This document shows, piece by piece, positions 27,608-35,705 of a stretch of DNA of 54,877 bases. Made by a program: the position numbers and the translations under genes. Position 1 is the stretch's first letter, and every line of letters begins with the position of its first letter. The DNA is from Bacteroidaceae bacterium (GTDB lineage Bacteria; Bacteroidota; Bacteroidia; Bacteroidales; Bacteroidaceae), in contig JAGCFO010000022.1 of assembly GCA_017650105.1 (NCBI GenBank), positions 1 to 54,877 on the forward strand, in the 5' to 3' direction. Under the pieces are notes generated by a model. That model had not been told where the DNA came from. It searched no databases and was given only the letters and a program-made list of their open reading frames with translations.

Positions 27608-28684
27608 TCAATCACATTCAAACCTGAAGACGAACCACTCCTTCACTTCAGGCATCGCCGCGCCCTTCTGCTCAAAGTCATCGTCGGACTGGGTGACAGT
27701 GATCGTCCCGTCGCTATTAGAGAAATAATATTCTATACGGTCAATCGTTTCATCATCGGGAACACCGAAATAGTCAACGGGCCAGATAGTAATATTATAA
27801 GTGTCGCTGTAGGCATTTTCACGCATCATGCGGGTTTTGTCGGAGCGGGTGTTTACGGTGTACACCCCGCCTTCGTAAGTGTAAGCCTTACCCTGCAGGT
27901 ACACATCTGCGGTGGCAGCAAGTGAGTTGTCACCCGCCGAACCCTTGAAAGTGAAGGTGAGATAGTCGTCTTGCAAGCTACTCATGGGCGACACTTTATT
28001 GAAATGATCGCTACAATAGTCGATGGGTTCTCCGATGCCGCCCACCACTTCGAAGCAGTCGGGGCTGAAGAGCACCTTCTTGTGGTCGTTACCCCCGCTG
28101 AAACCGTCGTCGGTATGATTGACGAAAATCCCCGGGTGGAATTTCAAGTTCTTTTCACCCACCTTCACTTTGATGTATATCGTATAAGTGGGGAACTGGT
28201 TGTTGATGATGTCAAACTGGTCGTCTGTCTGGAAGACTACCCAATCCATATCGTCAAGCACATTGGTACCCACGCCGTATTCCTGGGTGAGACATTCCAC
28301 CCAAGTGCGTCCGCTGCCGTTTTTCGGCAGTGACGTGGCGGGTATCACCGACATGGTGAGAATCTGCTCGTGGTCTTGCGACAAATCGCATTTGTATGTC
28401 ACCTGAGCGTTGTCGGCTACCTTCCAGCTGCGAGGTGCCAGAAAACCGACCACGAAGTTGACGCCCCGGTGGTCTTCATGACACTCAATATGTCCACGAA
28501 GGGTGAATGTGGCTTCAGTGTTTGCCTTTGCCCAGAGGACCTCATTTCCATTCTCGTCAATCTGTGCGACGATGAATTCGTCGATGTAAACGCAGCTCGC
28601 CACTGCTATTGCCACCACGGCAGCAGTGACGAAGGCAATGGCCTTCAGATGTTTGCGTGTGTTAGCTGTTGTTCTCATATTCAT
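27608..28684 (-). CDS. DUF4961-like surface lipoprotein
   Basis: A 358-residue predicted lipoprotein (lipobox VASC, lipidated Cys at about 31) of the type annotated DUF4961 in SusCD loci. The N-terminal module (about 45-100, TFTLRGHIECHEDH ... GFLAPRSWKVAD) resembles a beta-sandwich. The later half (about 230-350, LTFTFKGSAGDNSLAATADVYLQGKAY) looks like a second one. By position it may be a surface glycan-binding partner of the transporter; this is inference. It is 8 bp after the DUF5004-like gene and 49 bp before a SusC gene. A shortened relative lies at 8060-8362. Confidence 0.75.
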   Translation of the reverse strand: MNMRTTANTRKHLKAIAFVTAAVVAIAVASCVYIDEFIVAQIDENGNEVLWAKANTEATFTLRGHIECHEDHRGVNFVVGFLAPRSWKVADNAQVTYKCDLSQDHEQILTMSVIPATSLPKNGSGRTWVECLTQEYGVGTNVLDDMDWVVFQTDDQFDIINNQFPTYTIYIKVKVGEKNLKFHPGIFVNHTDDGFSGGNDHKKVLFSPDCFEVVGGIGEPIDYCSDHFNKVSPMSSLQDDYLTFTFKGSAGDNSLAATADVYLQGKAYTYEGGVYTVNTRSDKTRMMRENAYSDTYNITIWPVDYFGVPDDETIDRIEYYFSNSDGTITVTQSDDDFEQKGAAMPEVKEWFVFRFECD

Positions 28685-28692
28685 CCCCCCGT

Positions 28693-29157
28693 TTATTCTG
28701 CTTTGTCACGATAAAATGAATACACATAGCTATTGGTGTGGCAGCCAGGCGACAATGTTATCGACAGTGCTCTGCTGCCATCCACCACAGGGTAGGTAAA
28801 GTCAAGGTCGATACCTTCCGCTTCACCATTTTCCTTGAATGAGAGGAGCATGGGATGCAGGGGGTCGTTCACTTTCCACGTACCGTTTTCCTTCACCACA
28901 AAGGGCAGATAGTTCTGTATGGTGTAGGTGCCGTCAGCGTCAAGGATGAGCCTGAATCGGCTGAAGTCCATTTGCTGGGTGATATTGATGCCGTTGCGGG
29001 TAACGGTTTTCAGTCGCCAGGTGCCACTCATGTCTTTCATGGCCTCCTCCACTGCATAGGGATTCGTCTCGTCGGTAAACGTGCTGCACGCCACCATCAT
29101 CACTGTTGCCACTATCGCTGCGAGGACTGTTGCAATATGTTTTGTTTGATATGTCAT
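28693..29157 (-). CDS. DUF5004-like small lipoprotein
   Basis: A 154-residue lipoprotein (lipobox MVAC, lipidated Cys at about 24). The mature protein has a lipocalin-like opening (MKDMSGTWRLKTVTRNGINIT), then RLILDADGTYTIQNYLPFVVKENGTWKVNDPLHPMLLSF-type strands, as in the DUF5004 family that travels with DUF4961 in these loci. It follows the first SusD gene by 33 bp and ends 8 bp before the DUF4961-like gene. A glycan-binding or assembly role at the surface is plausible but untested. Confidence 0.72.
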   Translation of the reverse strand: MTYQTKHIATVLAAIVATVMMVACSTFTDETNPYAVEEAMKDMSGTWRLKTVTRNGINITQQMDFSRFRLILDADGTYTIQNYLPFVVKENGTWKVNDPLHPMLLSFKENGEAEGIDLDFTYPVVDGSRALSITLSPGCHTNSYVYSFYRDKAE

Positions 29158-29190
29158 AACAGATGAGGTTCCTTTATAAAGAGTGTGTGT

Positions 29191-31059
29191 TTATTCATTC
29201 TCGTAGTAGGGGTTTTGAAGCAAGGTGGGCAGTTTCACAACCTCGTCGTAAGGGATTGGCCAGAAGTACATTGCCTTGCGGAAAATGCGTTTGCGGACGT
29301 CCACTATACGCCATGTGTAGCCCGTGTTCATATTAGTGCCCGTATGAGTGAGCTCCAGTCCGTGCATGGTGGCATTGTCTGTCTGCTCAGCTATCATCCA
29401 GCGGCGGACGTCGAAGAACCTGAATCCCTCAAACGACAGTTCCAGCCGCCGTTCGAGACGGATAGCCTCACGCATCTCTTCCTGCGTCATTCCCGTCTTC
29501 AGTCCGTACATGCCGTCGTCGCCGGGTTCTATGCCGGCACGTCGGCGTATCAGCTTAAGTGCCTCCAGCGGTCCCATCTCGGTGGCACCGAGCATCTCGG
29601 TGTACGAGGGGCCGTAATACTCGTTCGCCGCCTCGGCGTAGTTGAGCAGTATCTCTGCGAAGCGGATAAGCGGTCGCGACATGGGAGGCTCAACGAAGTA
29701 GTTGCCGGCGCAGTTGCGGTGCACCATTTTCTTGATGTAGAGCCCTGTGGGAGTACCCGAATAGATGGCATCCTCGGTTGCTCCGTCGCCCAGACAGGTG
29801 TATACCATGTGTCCCGCCTCGCCAGCCGACATCTGCTTCATGTTGTTCACGGTCACGGTGTTGCTGAATCGCGGGTCGCGGTTCACCTTCGGGTTCACGG
29901 GGTCGTACCGATACTTTCCCGTTGGGTCGTCCACGGCTTTGCCGTCGGCCATGGGGAAGGCGGCAGCCAGGTCGTAGTAGATGTAGCCACCCAGTCGGTC
30001 GCCGCCACACGACGGCGGGCAGTACAAGTCGCATACCCGTATTCCCTCGGGCATCTTCTTATGAAGTATTATCTCTTGATAGGCGCCGTAGGGGTATTTG
30101 AAATCGCCGTACGAGGTCACGTCGGCAAAGTCGGCAGCTATCTGAACGGCATAGTAGCCCCAGCCCGGCTCGGGAGCATTGTCGCTGTCGTCGTCGGCAT
30201 GCACCTCAAACAGTCGGTAGTCGCCCGTCGTCATGGTCATTATCCGCCTCGAGGCCTCTATCGACTTCAGCCAGCGCTCGTGGTCGTAGGCCGCATAGCC
30301 CAGCAGGGGCTGCGTGTCGGGCGTGCCGAAACCGCTGCCGTTGTGCAGGGGGCTGGCGGCATCCAGATACATGCGCGAAAGCAGGGCGTAGCAGCAAGCC
30401 TCGTTGATGCGTCCGTTGGCGCTGCCCGACGTGCGGGGGCGTAACACATTCATCCTCAGCACGGCGTTCACCTCGTCGCCTATGTACTTTATGCAGTCCT
30501 CATACGTGTCGCGCGTAGCCTTCCACTCGTCGTCGGCGGTGTAGAGCGTGTCGCCCAACAGGGGCACTCCTCCATAGTGGCGCACCAGCATGTAGTAGTA
30601 CCATGCCCTAAGGAAACGGCATTCGGCTATGTACTGTTGCCGTGTACCCTCTGCCATGGGAGTGTCGCCTATACGCTTCAGGAACTTGTTACAGCGGCGT
30701 ATGTTCACATATCCCTTGCTCCAGGCATCGCTGGTCACCGTCACAGGGTTTACCGTACCCGTAGCAAACATCATACCCGTGGTGATAGCCGACGAAGGAC
30801 GGAACTCTGCCTCGTCGCACGCCACCTGAAGCCCGCCGTTCGACGCCATCGAGCCACTACCGCCGAAGCGGTCGCCGTCGGTATCGAAACCTATGTCGGT
30901 GTAGATCTGCGTCAGGAAGCCCGACGCGTACGTACTGTCTGCGAACACCACATCTTCGTTCAGGTCGGTGATGACCGTCTGATCGAGATAGCTGCCGTCG
31001 CAAGAGCACAGTGCCGCCACCATCAGGACGGCTCCAATCATGCTTGTTTTTTTTCTCAT
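29191..31059 (-). CDS. SusD/RagB-like lipoprotein, first gene of the SusCD operon
   Basis: 622 residues; lipoprotein signal with lipobox LCSC (Cys about 20). SusD family marks are SKGYVNIRRCNKFLKRIGD, AECRFLRAWYYYMLVRHYGGVPLLGDTL, RFAEILLNYAEAANE, EEMREAIRLERRLELSFEGFRFFDVRRW, and the end MYFWPIPYDEVVKLPTLLQNPYY. It leads the operon, with DUF5004, DUF4961 and SusC downstream, rather than following its SusC as is usual. Its DNA is much richer in G and C than that of the last SusC gene (for example 40 of 60 bases at 30421-30480, against 22 of 60 at 21541-21600), which hints at a different origin. Confidence 0.93.
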   Translation of the reverse strand: MRKKTSMIGAVLMVAALCSCDGSYLDQTVITDLNEDVVFADSTYASGFLTQIYTDIGFDTDGDRFGGSGSMASNGGLQVACDEAEFRPSSAITTGMMFATGTVNPVTVTSDAWSKGYVNIRRCNKFLKRIGDTPMAEGTRQQYIAECRFLRAWYYYMLVRHYGGVPLLGDTLYTADDEWKATRDTYEDCIKYIGDEVNAVLRMNVLRPRTSGSANGRINEACCYALLSRMYLDAASPLHNGSGFGTPDTQPLLGYAAYDHERWLKSIEASRRIMTMTTGDYRLFEVHADDDSDNAPEPGWGYYAVQIAADFADVTSYGDFKYPYGAYQEIILHKKMPEGIRVCDLYCPPSCGGDRLGGYIYYDLAAAFPMADGKAVDDPTGKYRYDPVNPKVNRDPRFSNTVTVNNMKQMSAGEAGHMVYTCLGDGATEDAIYSGTPTGLYIKKMVHRNCAGNYFVEPPMSRPLIRFAEILLNYAEAANEYYGPSYTEMLGATEMGPLEALKLIRRRAGIEPGDDGMYGLKTGMTQEEMREAIRLERRLELSFEGFRFFDVRRWMIAEQTDNATMHGLELTHTGTNMNTGYTWRIVDVRKRIFRKAMYFWPIPYDEVVKLPTLLQNPYYENE

Positions 31060-31174
31060 AACTGCTGTTTTGTCATATAAATGTATTACGTTAACCTTCG
31101 AGGTAAATTCTCTATCGTTAGATTCTGTGTTCGTCGGTAGTGTTCAAACCTGTGGAAACTGCACAGTTGCGCTA

Positions 31175-31206
31175 CAAAGTTCATACATTTTCTTAACATA
31201 AACAAA
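31175..31206 (-). promoter_or_regulatory. candidate promoter of the SusD-first operon
   Basis: On the minus strand a TTTG (31206-31203) is followed after 20 bp by GAACTTTG (31182-31175), which matches the -7 box only in its TTTG half. Transcription would start near 31168 and leave a leader of about 110 nt before the SusD gene. This gap of 209 bp is the largest within the 19-43 kb locus, so an internal promoter is likely. Confidence 0.4.
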
Positions 31207-31268
31207 CATTTCTGCTTGAAAGTATAAAAGAAAGTGACGATATTTTTCTGACCTCAAATTATTCTATG

Positions 31269-32831
31269 TTATTCTTTTGCCCGTATCACGAAACTGTCAA
31301 AACGCGCTCCTCTCTCATCGATTACCTCGGTGTAGACTCCAGGCCGTGATATACGATCCCACGACATCACTCCGGAACCATCCAGCGAACCAGTTTCCAC
31401 TCCCATCCATGCTTTCCCATCCATGCTGTAGGCGAAAGATAGACGGCACCCGTCACTGACAAGTGTCTTCAAATATACTTTTCTGCCGCTGCAGTATTTG
31501 TCCATCAATACGGTTTCTCCTCCAGAGTGTCTGCTGACAAGCAGAATGCGGTTTCCCTTGCATCCAAAGACAACGTGATTGTCGTTGTCTCCGTAGAAAG
31601 TCAGTCCTGAGAGTTCTTTCGGCCTTGAGGAAAGAATCGTCAAGAATTCATAATCTGTGGTGAAGGGACGCAGGCACAATGCCGCACCGCTTTCGTCGTC
31701 CTTCCCTCTACCGGACAAGATAAGCTGTCCGCTGCTCAGCTGCGCGGTGACATCGCAGTACGTATAGTTCCAAGTCCACTCGACAGCCAACGACTCTCCG
31801 TCGAACGTATCTAAGAACTCGGCTGACGCACGTTGCTCTGTATTCGAGAAAGGCAAAGGCTGACGTAACGAGGCAAGTCGCCCTGTCATAAAATGTGGCC
31901 ATTCGTCACTTCCCACGGACAATTCCTGCAGCACGGGCTGACGACCGCAATAGAATCCCTCGCCACGCAGATAGGCATGGCAGAGATAATAGAGATGTCT
32001 ATCGGGAGTTTCCACCAGCGTGCCGTGCCCCAACGAGAGTACATCGGCATTGCCCATTAGAATGGGATTGTCCTCATAGGGAGTGAAAGCCGAACAGACA
32101 GTACGGCTTCGGGCAACCCGCACTTCATAGTCGCTTCCCAGGCCGCAGCATCCCCTCGCGGCATACAACAAATAGTACCAACCGTCTTTCCGAAAGATGC
32201 ACTGCCCCTCCATGCCGATGTTGTCATCGTCGACAAGCAGAGAGACAGCTTCTCCTTCAAGTCGGAGTCCGTCGGCCGACAGGGGCTGACACAGCAGCTC
32301 TATCGGACGGGGATCAAGACCATAGGCCTTCCAGGTAATGTAAAGCTGACCGTCGTCGTCAAACACAAAAGCATCGATATCCTCTGTCCCAAAGTCCACA
32401 AGAGGACCAAAGTCCACAAATTCTCCCTCGGGGCTCTCGGCGACGGCTACCCCCACGTATGACCTGCCCGTTTTCTTACTGCGAGCCGTGTAATAGCAAT
32501 ACACTTTACCTTGATGGACAAACAGTTCGGGTGCCCAAAACGAAGAGGATGCCCATTCGGGCTTTTTCTCAAAAATGTGCCCTATCTGCTCCCAGTTGAC
32601 CAAATCGGTGGAGCGAAACAACGGGTAGTGAGGAGCCCACTCAGAAGAGGTGCCGGCAGCATAATAGGTTTCGCCTATGCGGATGACGGTAGGGTCGGCC
32701 ACGTCACCACGGATGACGGGATTCATAAAGAAGCCCTGGCCAAGCAACGATGCCGGCAACAGAATCGTTAGAAAGAGGACGGCAACCCTGCGGAAGAGAG
32801 TGTGGACACGAATAATACTATTCTTATACAT
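31269..32831 (-). CDS. GH43 family glycosidase with C-terminal beta-sandwich
   Basis: 520 residues with an N-terminal signal or anchor (RRVAVLFLTILLPASLLGQ). The five-bladed GH43 domain (about 35-330) shows the three catalytic acids: Asp46 in RGDVADP (base), Asp153 in EDIDAF (pKa modulator) and Glu208 in NIGMEGQ (acid). A further concanavalin-like domain (about 340-520, FLDTFDGESLAVEWTW) resembles the beta-sandwich attached to many GH43 enzymes. GH43 enzymes usually remove arabinofuranose, xylose or galactose. Next to mannosidases it may clip a side chain, but which sugar cannot be told. It starts 8 bp after the GH2 gene and is co-transcribed with it. Confidence 0.88.
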   Translation of the reverse strand: MYKNSIIRVHTLFRRVAVLFLTILLPASLLGQGFFMNPVIRGDVADPTVIRIGETYYAAGTSSEWAPHYPLFRSTDLVNWEQIGHIFEKKPEWASSSFWAPELFVHQGKVYCYYTARSKKTGRSYVGVAVAESPEGEFVDFGPLVDFGTEDIDAFVFDDDGQLYITWKAYGLDPRPIELLCQPLSADGLRLEGEAVSLLVDDDNIGMEGQCIFRKDGWYYLLYAARGCCGLGSDYEVRVARSRTVCSAFTPYEDNPILMGNADVLSLGHGTLVETPDRHLYYLCHAYLRGEGFYCGRQPVLQELSVGSDEWPHFMTGRLASLRQPLPFSNTEQRASAEFLDTFDGESLAVEWTWNYTYCDVTAQLSSGQLILSGRGKDDESGAALCLRPFTTDYEFLTILSSRPKELSGLTFYGDNDNHVVFGCKGNRILLVSRHSGGETVLMDKYCSGRKVYLKTLVSDGCRLSFAYSMDGKAWMGVETGSLDGSGVMSWDRISRPGVYTEVIDERGARFDSFVIRAKE

Positions 32832-32839
32832 AACGCTGA

Positions 32840-35554
32840 TTAACCTTTAGCAACTACTCTTTCTTTCTTCCCGAAGGGCTTAAGCAGCACGCTGAAGCCC
32901 CCCTGCAGGCTTGGAGTAGCGATTGTTACCTTTACTGTCTTATCATCATTCGGAAATAGTGTCAGGTAGTTGTCGGTGAAGTATGCGGGCAGTATGCGCT
33001 CACCCGACTTGCTGTTCACCAGCCTCACACGGCAAGCGAAGGCGGTGGAGGTGGGGGAGTTATTGAAGAGACGGAGTGTGAGGGTTGTCTCGTCACCCTC
33101 GGTGCTGGCATCTACGATGCGACACGTTACCTTTGCTGAGGGGAGAGTGGAAAGGATGCGGTAATCCATCTCTCCAGAGGTGTGGCGCCAATAGAAATTG
33201 TCGGAGATGATGTCGGCGGGGTCATCGGAGGCAGTGAGGGTAAGGCGAATAAACTGCATCTCGCCATTCTGCTTGTCACCGGCAGGAAGCACGAATGCCT
33301 CGGCACGGTTGGAGGCAGGCACGTTGACAACGGCAGTGCGCATGTATCCGTCTAATTCGTTACCCTGCACATCGTAGACTCGAGCCGTTGCTCTCGCTCC
33401 CACTAGCGGAGTGTTCGTCGCGTTGATAACCTTCACACTGCCCGTGAGGCAGTTCCACTGGATGTGGAGCGGCTCACACCCCTTCTTGGCACCCCAGTAG
33501 CAGCCAGTAGGATCGTAATAGTAGTCGTAAGTCTGCCACACAAACGACGGGTAGGCAGGATGGCTCATCCAGATGAGCATACCCGAAGCATCTTCCCACA
33601 TCTTGTCGTTCCACGCCTCGTACATTCCCTTCATGTCCTCATAGTTGATGAGTTGTGCCTTCTCGCAAAACTCTTCCAAACTCTTCGAGACACCGTACCG
33701 CTCATCTACCGAGCGACGATAGTCGGCAGGTCCCGCATTGGAGGCTTCCTTGCCGAAGAAATGACGGTTCCACACATTTTCATCATCCGACGCCAGCTCC
33801 TCGTCGGTGGGGAGAGGCCAACGTTTGTCGACAGGGATAAACAGACAAGTGCTCTCGTAGGAAGGGAAAGTGGCCATACCTATCTCAGAACGAAAGCCAT
33901 AGCCGTAGTTGATGCCATAGGGATAAGCTGGTTTGTTGAAAGCAAGATTGCCGGCTGAAGTACTGAAATGATGCGAAGGGGGAAGATCCTTCCACCATCC
34001 GCTACCCGACAAGGCATCCTGATTGGAACAGGATTTATAGAGTCGGTCGCCAGCGTCTTCTTCCATCACAATCATGCGTAAGGCCTCGTCAATGTCGGCT
34101 ACAGGGTGTGTCTCGTTGGCTCCGCACCAGACAGCAATGGATGGATGATTACGCAGACGGCGCACCTTGTCACGAGCATTAACTTTGAAAGCATTGTGAT
34201 CTGCCACATCGTTGAAAGCGACATAGAGCCAGAAGTCGTCCCACACCATCATGCCGTATTCGTCGCAATAGTCGTAGAACTCCTCATCGGTGACACAACC
34301 CGTCCACAAGCGAATCATGTTGTAGTTCATCTCTCGGTGAAGGCGAATCTTGGGTTCATAGTCACTCCCGTGACAGCGCAACAAATACTCGCTCATCCCC
34401 CAGTTGCCTCCTCGGCAGAAGATGCGTTGCCCGTTGCAATAGATGTTGAGCACGGGATAATCAACAGCATTCTTCTCTATGCGATAGTCGTAGCGACGGA
34501 TGCCGAAACGGAAAGATGCCCTGTCGCTGACATACGGCTGTTGCCCTTCTGCCCCCTGATGGCTGACAACCTCTAAGGAGCACGTGTATAAGTTAGGCTC
34601 TCCGTAGCCGTTAGGCCACCAGAGGCGCGGATTATCAATAGCGAATTCCTTGATATCGTTTTTGGAGATATGGATGGTTGCCTTGCTCGAGCCGCGCACC
34701 CTGACGGTCTTGCTGAAGGAGATGTTGCCAGGCATCACCGTTCCTCTCACTTCGAAGTCGCGTTCTTCGGAATTTGTGTTCACAATATCAGCCGAGAAGG
34801 TCAGTTCTGCCTTGTCGTTTGAGGGCAGGAAGCTCCTCATCCAAGGATCTCGGATGACGGCATCTCGTGTGAACGAGATATAAGCATCTCCTGTGATGCC
34901 CGCCAACCTACCCGGCACATACGGCATCCAGTCCCAGCCGGCTCCTGCCAAATAGCTGGGGCTACAGGCAACTCCGTAGGGACCTGGATCGGTGCGAGTC
35001 TTCTTTTGGTCTGCATCCCACACAAGTACGGCGAGGGCATTCGTTCCCTCTCTCTTCACGATAGAGGTGACGTCGAAGAAAGAGCGTAGCATGTGCCCGC
35101 TGACATCCTTCTGCGAGTCGACTGTGCCGGAAATCTTCTGCCCGTTCAGCCAGAAGTCGGCATAGCGGTTGGTGTTTTTGAAACAGAGCCAGACGCGTTC
35201 ATCAGCCGACGAAGCTGGCAGCTCGAATTCGGTGCGGTACCAATAGGGACGGTTGTATTTCGTTTCGTCGACCTTATAGATATTATCGGCATAGTCGGGA
35301 TTGGCCTCTCGCCCCGCCTCCACATAGGCAGTAAACACCACGCCCGGCACTATTCCCGGGACGGGGTCTGACATCTGGAACCCCACAGTCGACACTTCAG
35401 CTCCATTAGCCTTGACTTCATCCACAGGCATCAGCTGCCAATGTGCCACACCGTCGGAGCTGTTGAGCGACACCGTTCTGACGGCAGCCGCCACAGGCAC
35501 CCAGCCTGCAACGAGCGTTGCAAAGACGGAAAGGAGAAAAGCTCTTTTTTTCAT
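32840..35554 (-). CDS. GH2 family beta-mannosidase or exo-beta-glucosaminidase type
   Basis: 904 residues from the ATG at 35554, which begins the signal MKKRAFLLSVFATLVAGWVPVAAA. A longer frame upstream only translates the repeat block and is rejected. The order is the usual GH2 one: sugar-binding jelly roll (about 15-190, YWYRTEFELPAS, FWLNGQKISG), Ig-like domain (about 220-330), then a TIM barrel. The acid/base Glu481 lies in WCGANETH and the probable nucleophile Glu557 in GFRSEIG. RGGNWGMSEYLL and the WGM-type motifs place it with the beta-mannosidase/exo-glucosaminidase branch rather than beta-galactosidases. It would remove beta-mannose or beta-GlcN/GlcNAc from the non-reducing end, as in the N-glycan core. 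The upstream gap of 151 bp holds the dispersed repeat. Confidence 0.88.
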   Translation of the reverse strand: MKKRAFLLSVFATLVAGWVPVAAAVRTVSLNSSDGVAHWQLMPVDEVKANGAEVSTVGFQMSDPVPGIVPGVVFTAYVEAGREANPDYADNIYKVDETKYNRPYWYRTEFELPASSADERVWLCFKNTNRYADFWLNGQKISGTVDSQKDVSGHMLRSFFDVTSIVKREGTNALAVLVWDADQKKTRTDPGPYGVACSPSYLAGAGWDWMPYVPGRLAGITGDAYISFTRDAVIRDPWMRSFLPSNDKAELTFSADIVNTNSEERDFEVRGTVMPGNISFSKTVRVRGSSKATIHISKNDIKEFAIDNPRLWWPNGYGEPNLYTCSLEVVSHQGAEGQQPYVSDRASFRFGIRRYDYRIEKNAVDYPVLNIYCNGQRIFCRGGNWGMSEYLLRCHGSDYEPKIRLHREMNYNMIRLWTGCVTDEEFYDYCDEYGMMVWDDFWLYVAFNDVADHNAFKVNARDKVRRLRNHPSIAVWCGANETHPVADIDEALRMIVMEEDAGDRLYKSCSNQDALSGSGWWKDLPPSHHFSTSAGNLAFNKPAYPYGINYGYGFRSEIGMATFPSYESTCLFIPVDKRWPLPTDEELASDDENVWNRHFFGKEASNAGPADYRRSVDERYGVSKSLEEFCEKAQLINYEDMKGMYEAWNDKMWEDASGMLIWMSHPAYPSFVWQTYDYYYDPTGCYWGAKKGCEPLHIQWNCLTGSVKVINATNTPLVGARATARVYDVQGNELDGYMRTAVVNVPASNRAEAFVLPAGDKQNGEMQFIRLTLTASDDPADIISDNFYWRHTSGEMDYRILSTLPSAKVTCRIVDASTEGDETTLTLRLFNNSPTSTAFACRVRLVNSKSGERILPAYFTDNYLTLFPNDDKTVKVTIATPSLQGGFSVLLKPFGKKERVVAKG

Positions 35555-35571
35555 ATAACGAAGGAATGATC

Positions 35572-35634
35572 TTTTTTGGAGAACAAATAATTTTTTTTGG
35601 AGAACAAATACGGCGCGCTGAAGAAGGAATAATT
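35572..35634. repeat. dispersed TTTTTGGAGAACAAAT / GAAGAAGGAATAATT block
   Basis: TTTTTTGGAGAACAAATAAT occurs at 35572-35591 and again as TTTTTTTTGGAGAACAAATA at 35591-35610, followed by GAAGAAGGAATAATT at 35620-35634. The block occupies the leader region of the GH2 gene. A similarly ordered block is at 50032-50094. Confidence 0.65.
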
Positions 35635-35705
35635 CCGCCCGGAGCCTGCAAAAAATCTGTAAGAGAAATATCACTTTGGAACCATCCCTCAACCTACCTC
35701 TCAAC

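Noticed and set aside
29185..30444. A 419-codon plus-strand frame opposite the first SusD gene
   Set aside because: Long antisense frames are expected in GC-rich genes. The SusD reading is clear and the antisense product has no domain.
35555..35704. A 50-residue N-terminal extension of the GH2 enzyme
   Set aside because: It only translates the repeat block (repeated VLQKKLF-like words); the signal peptide begins at 35554.
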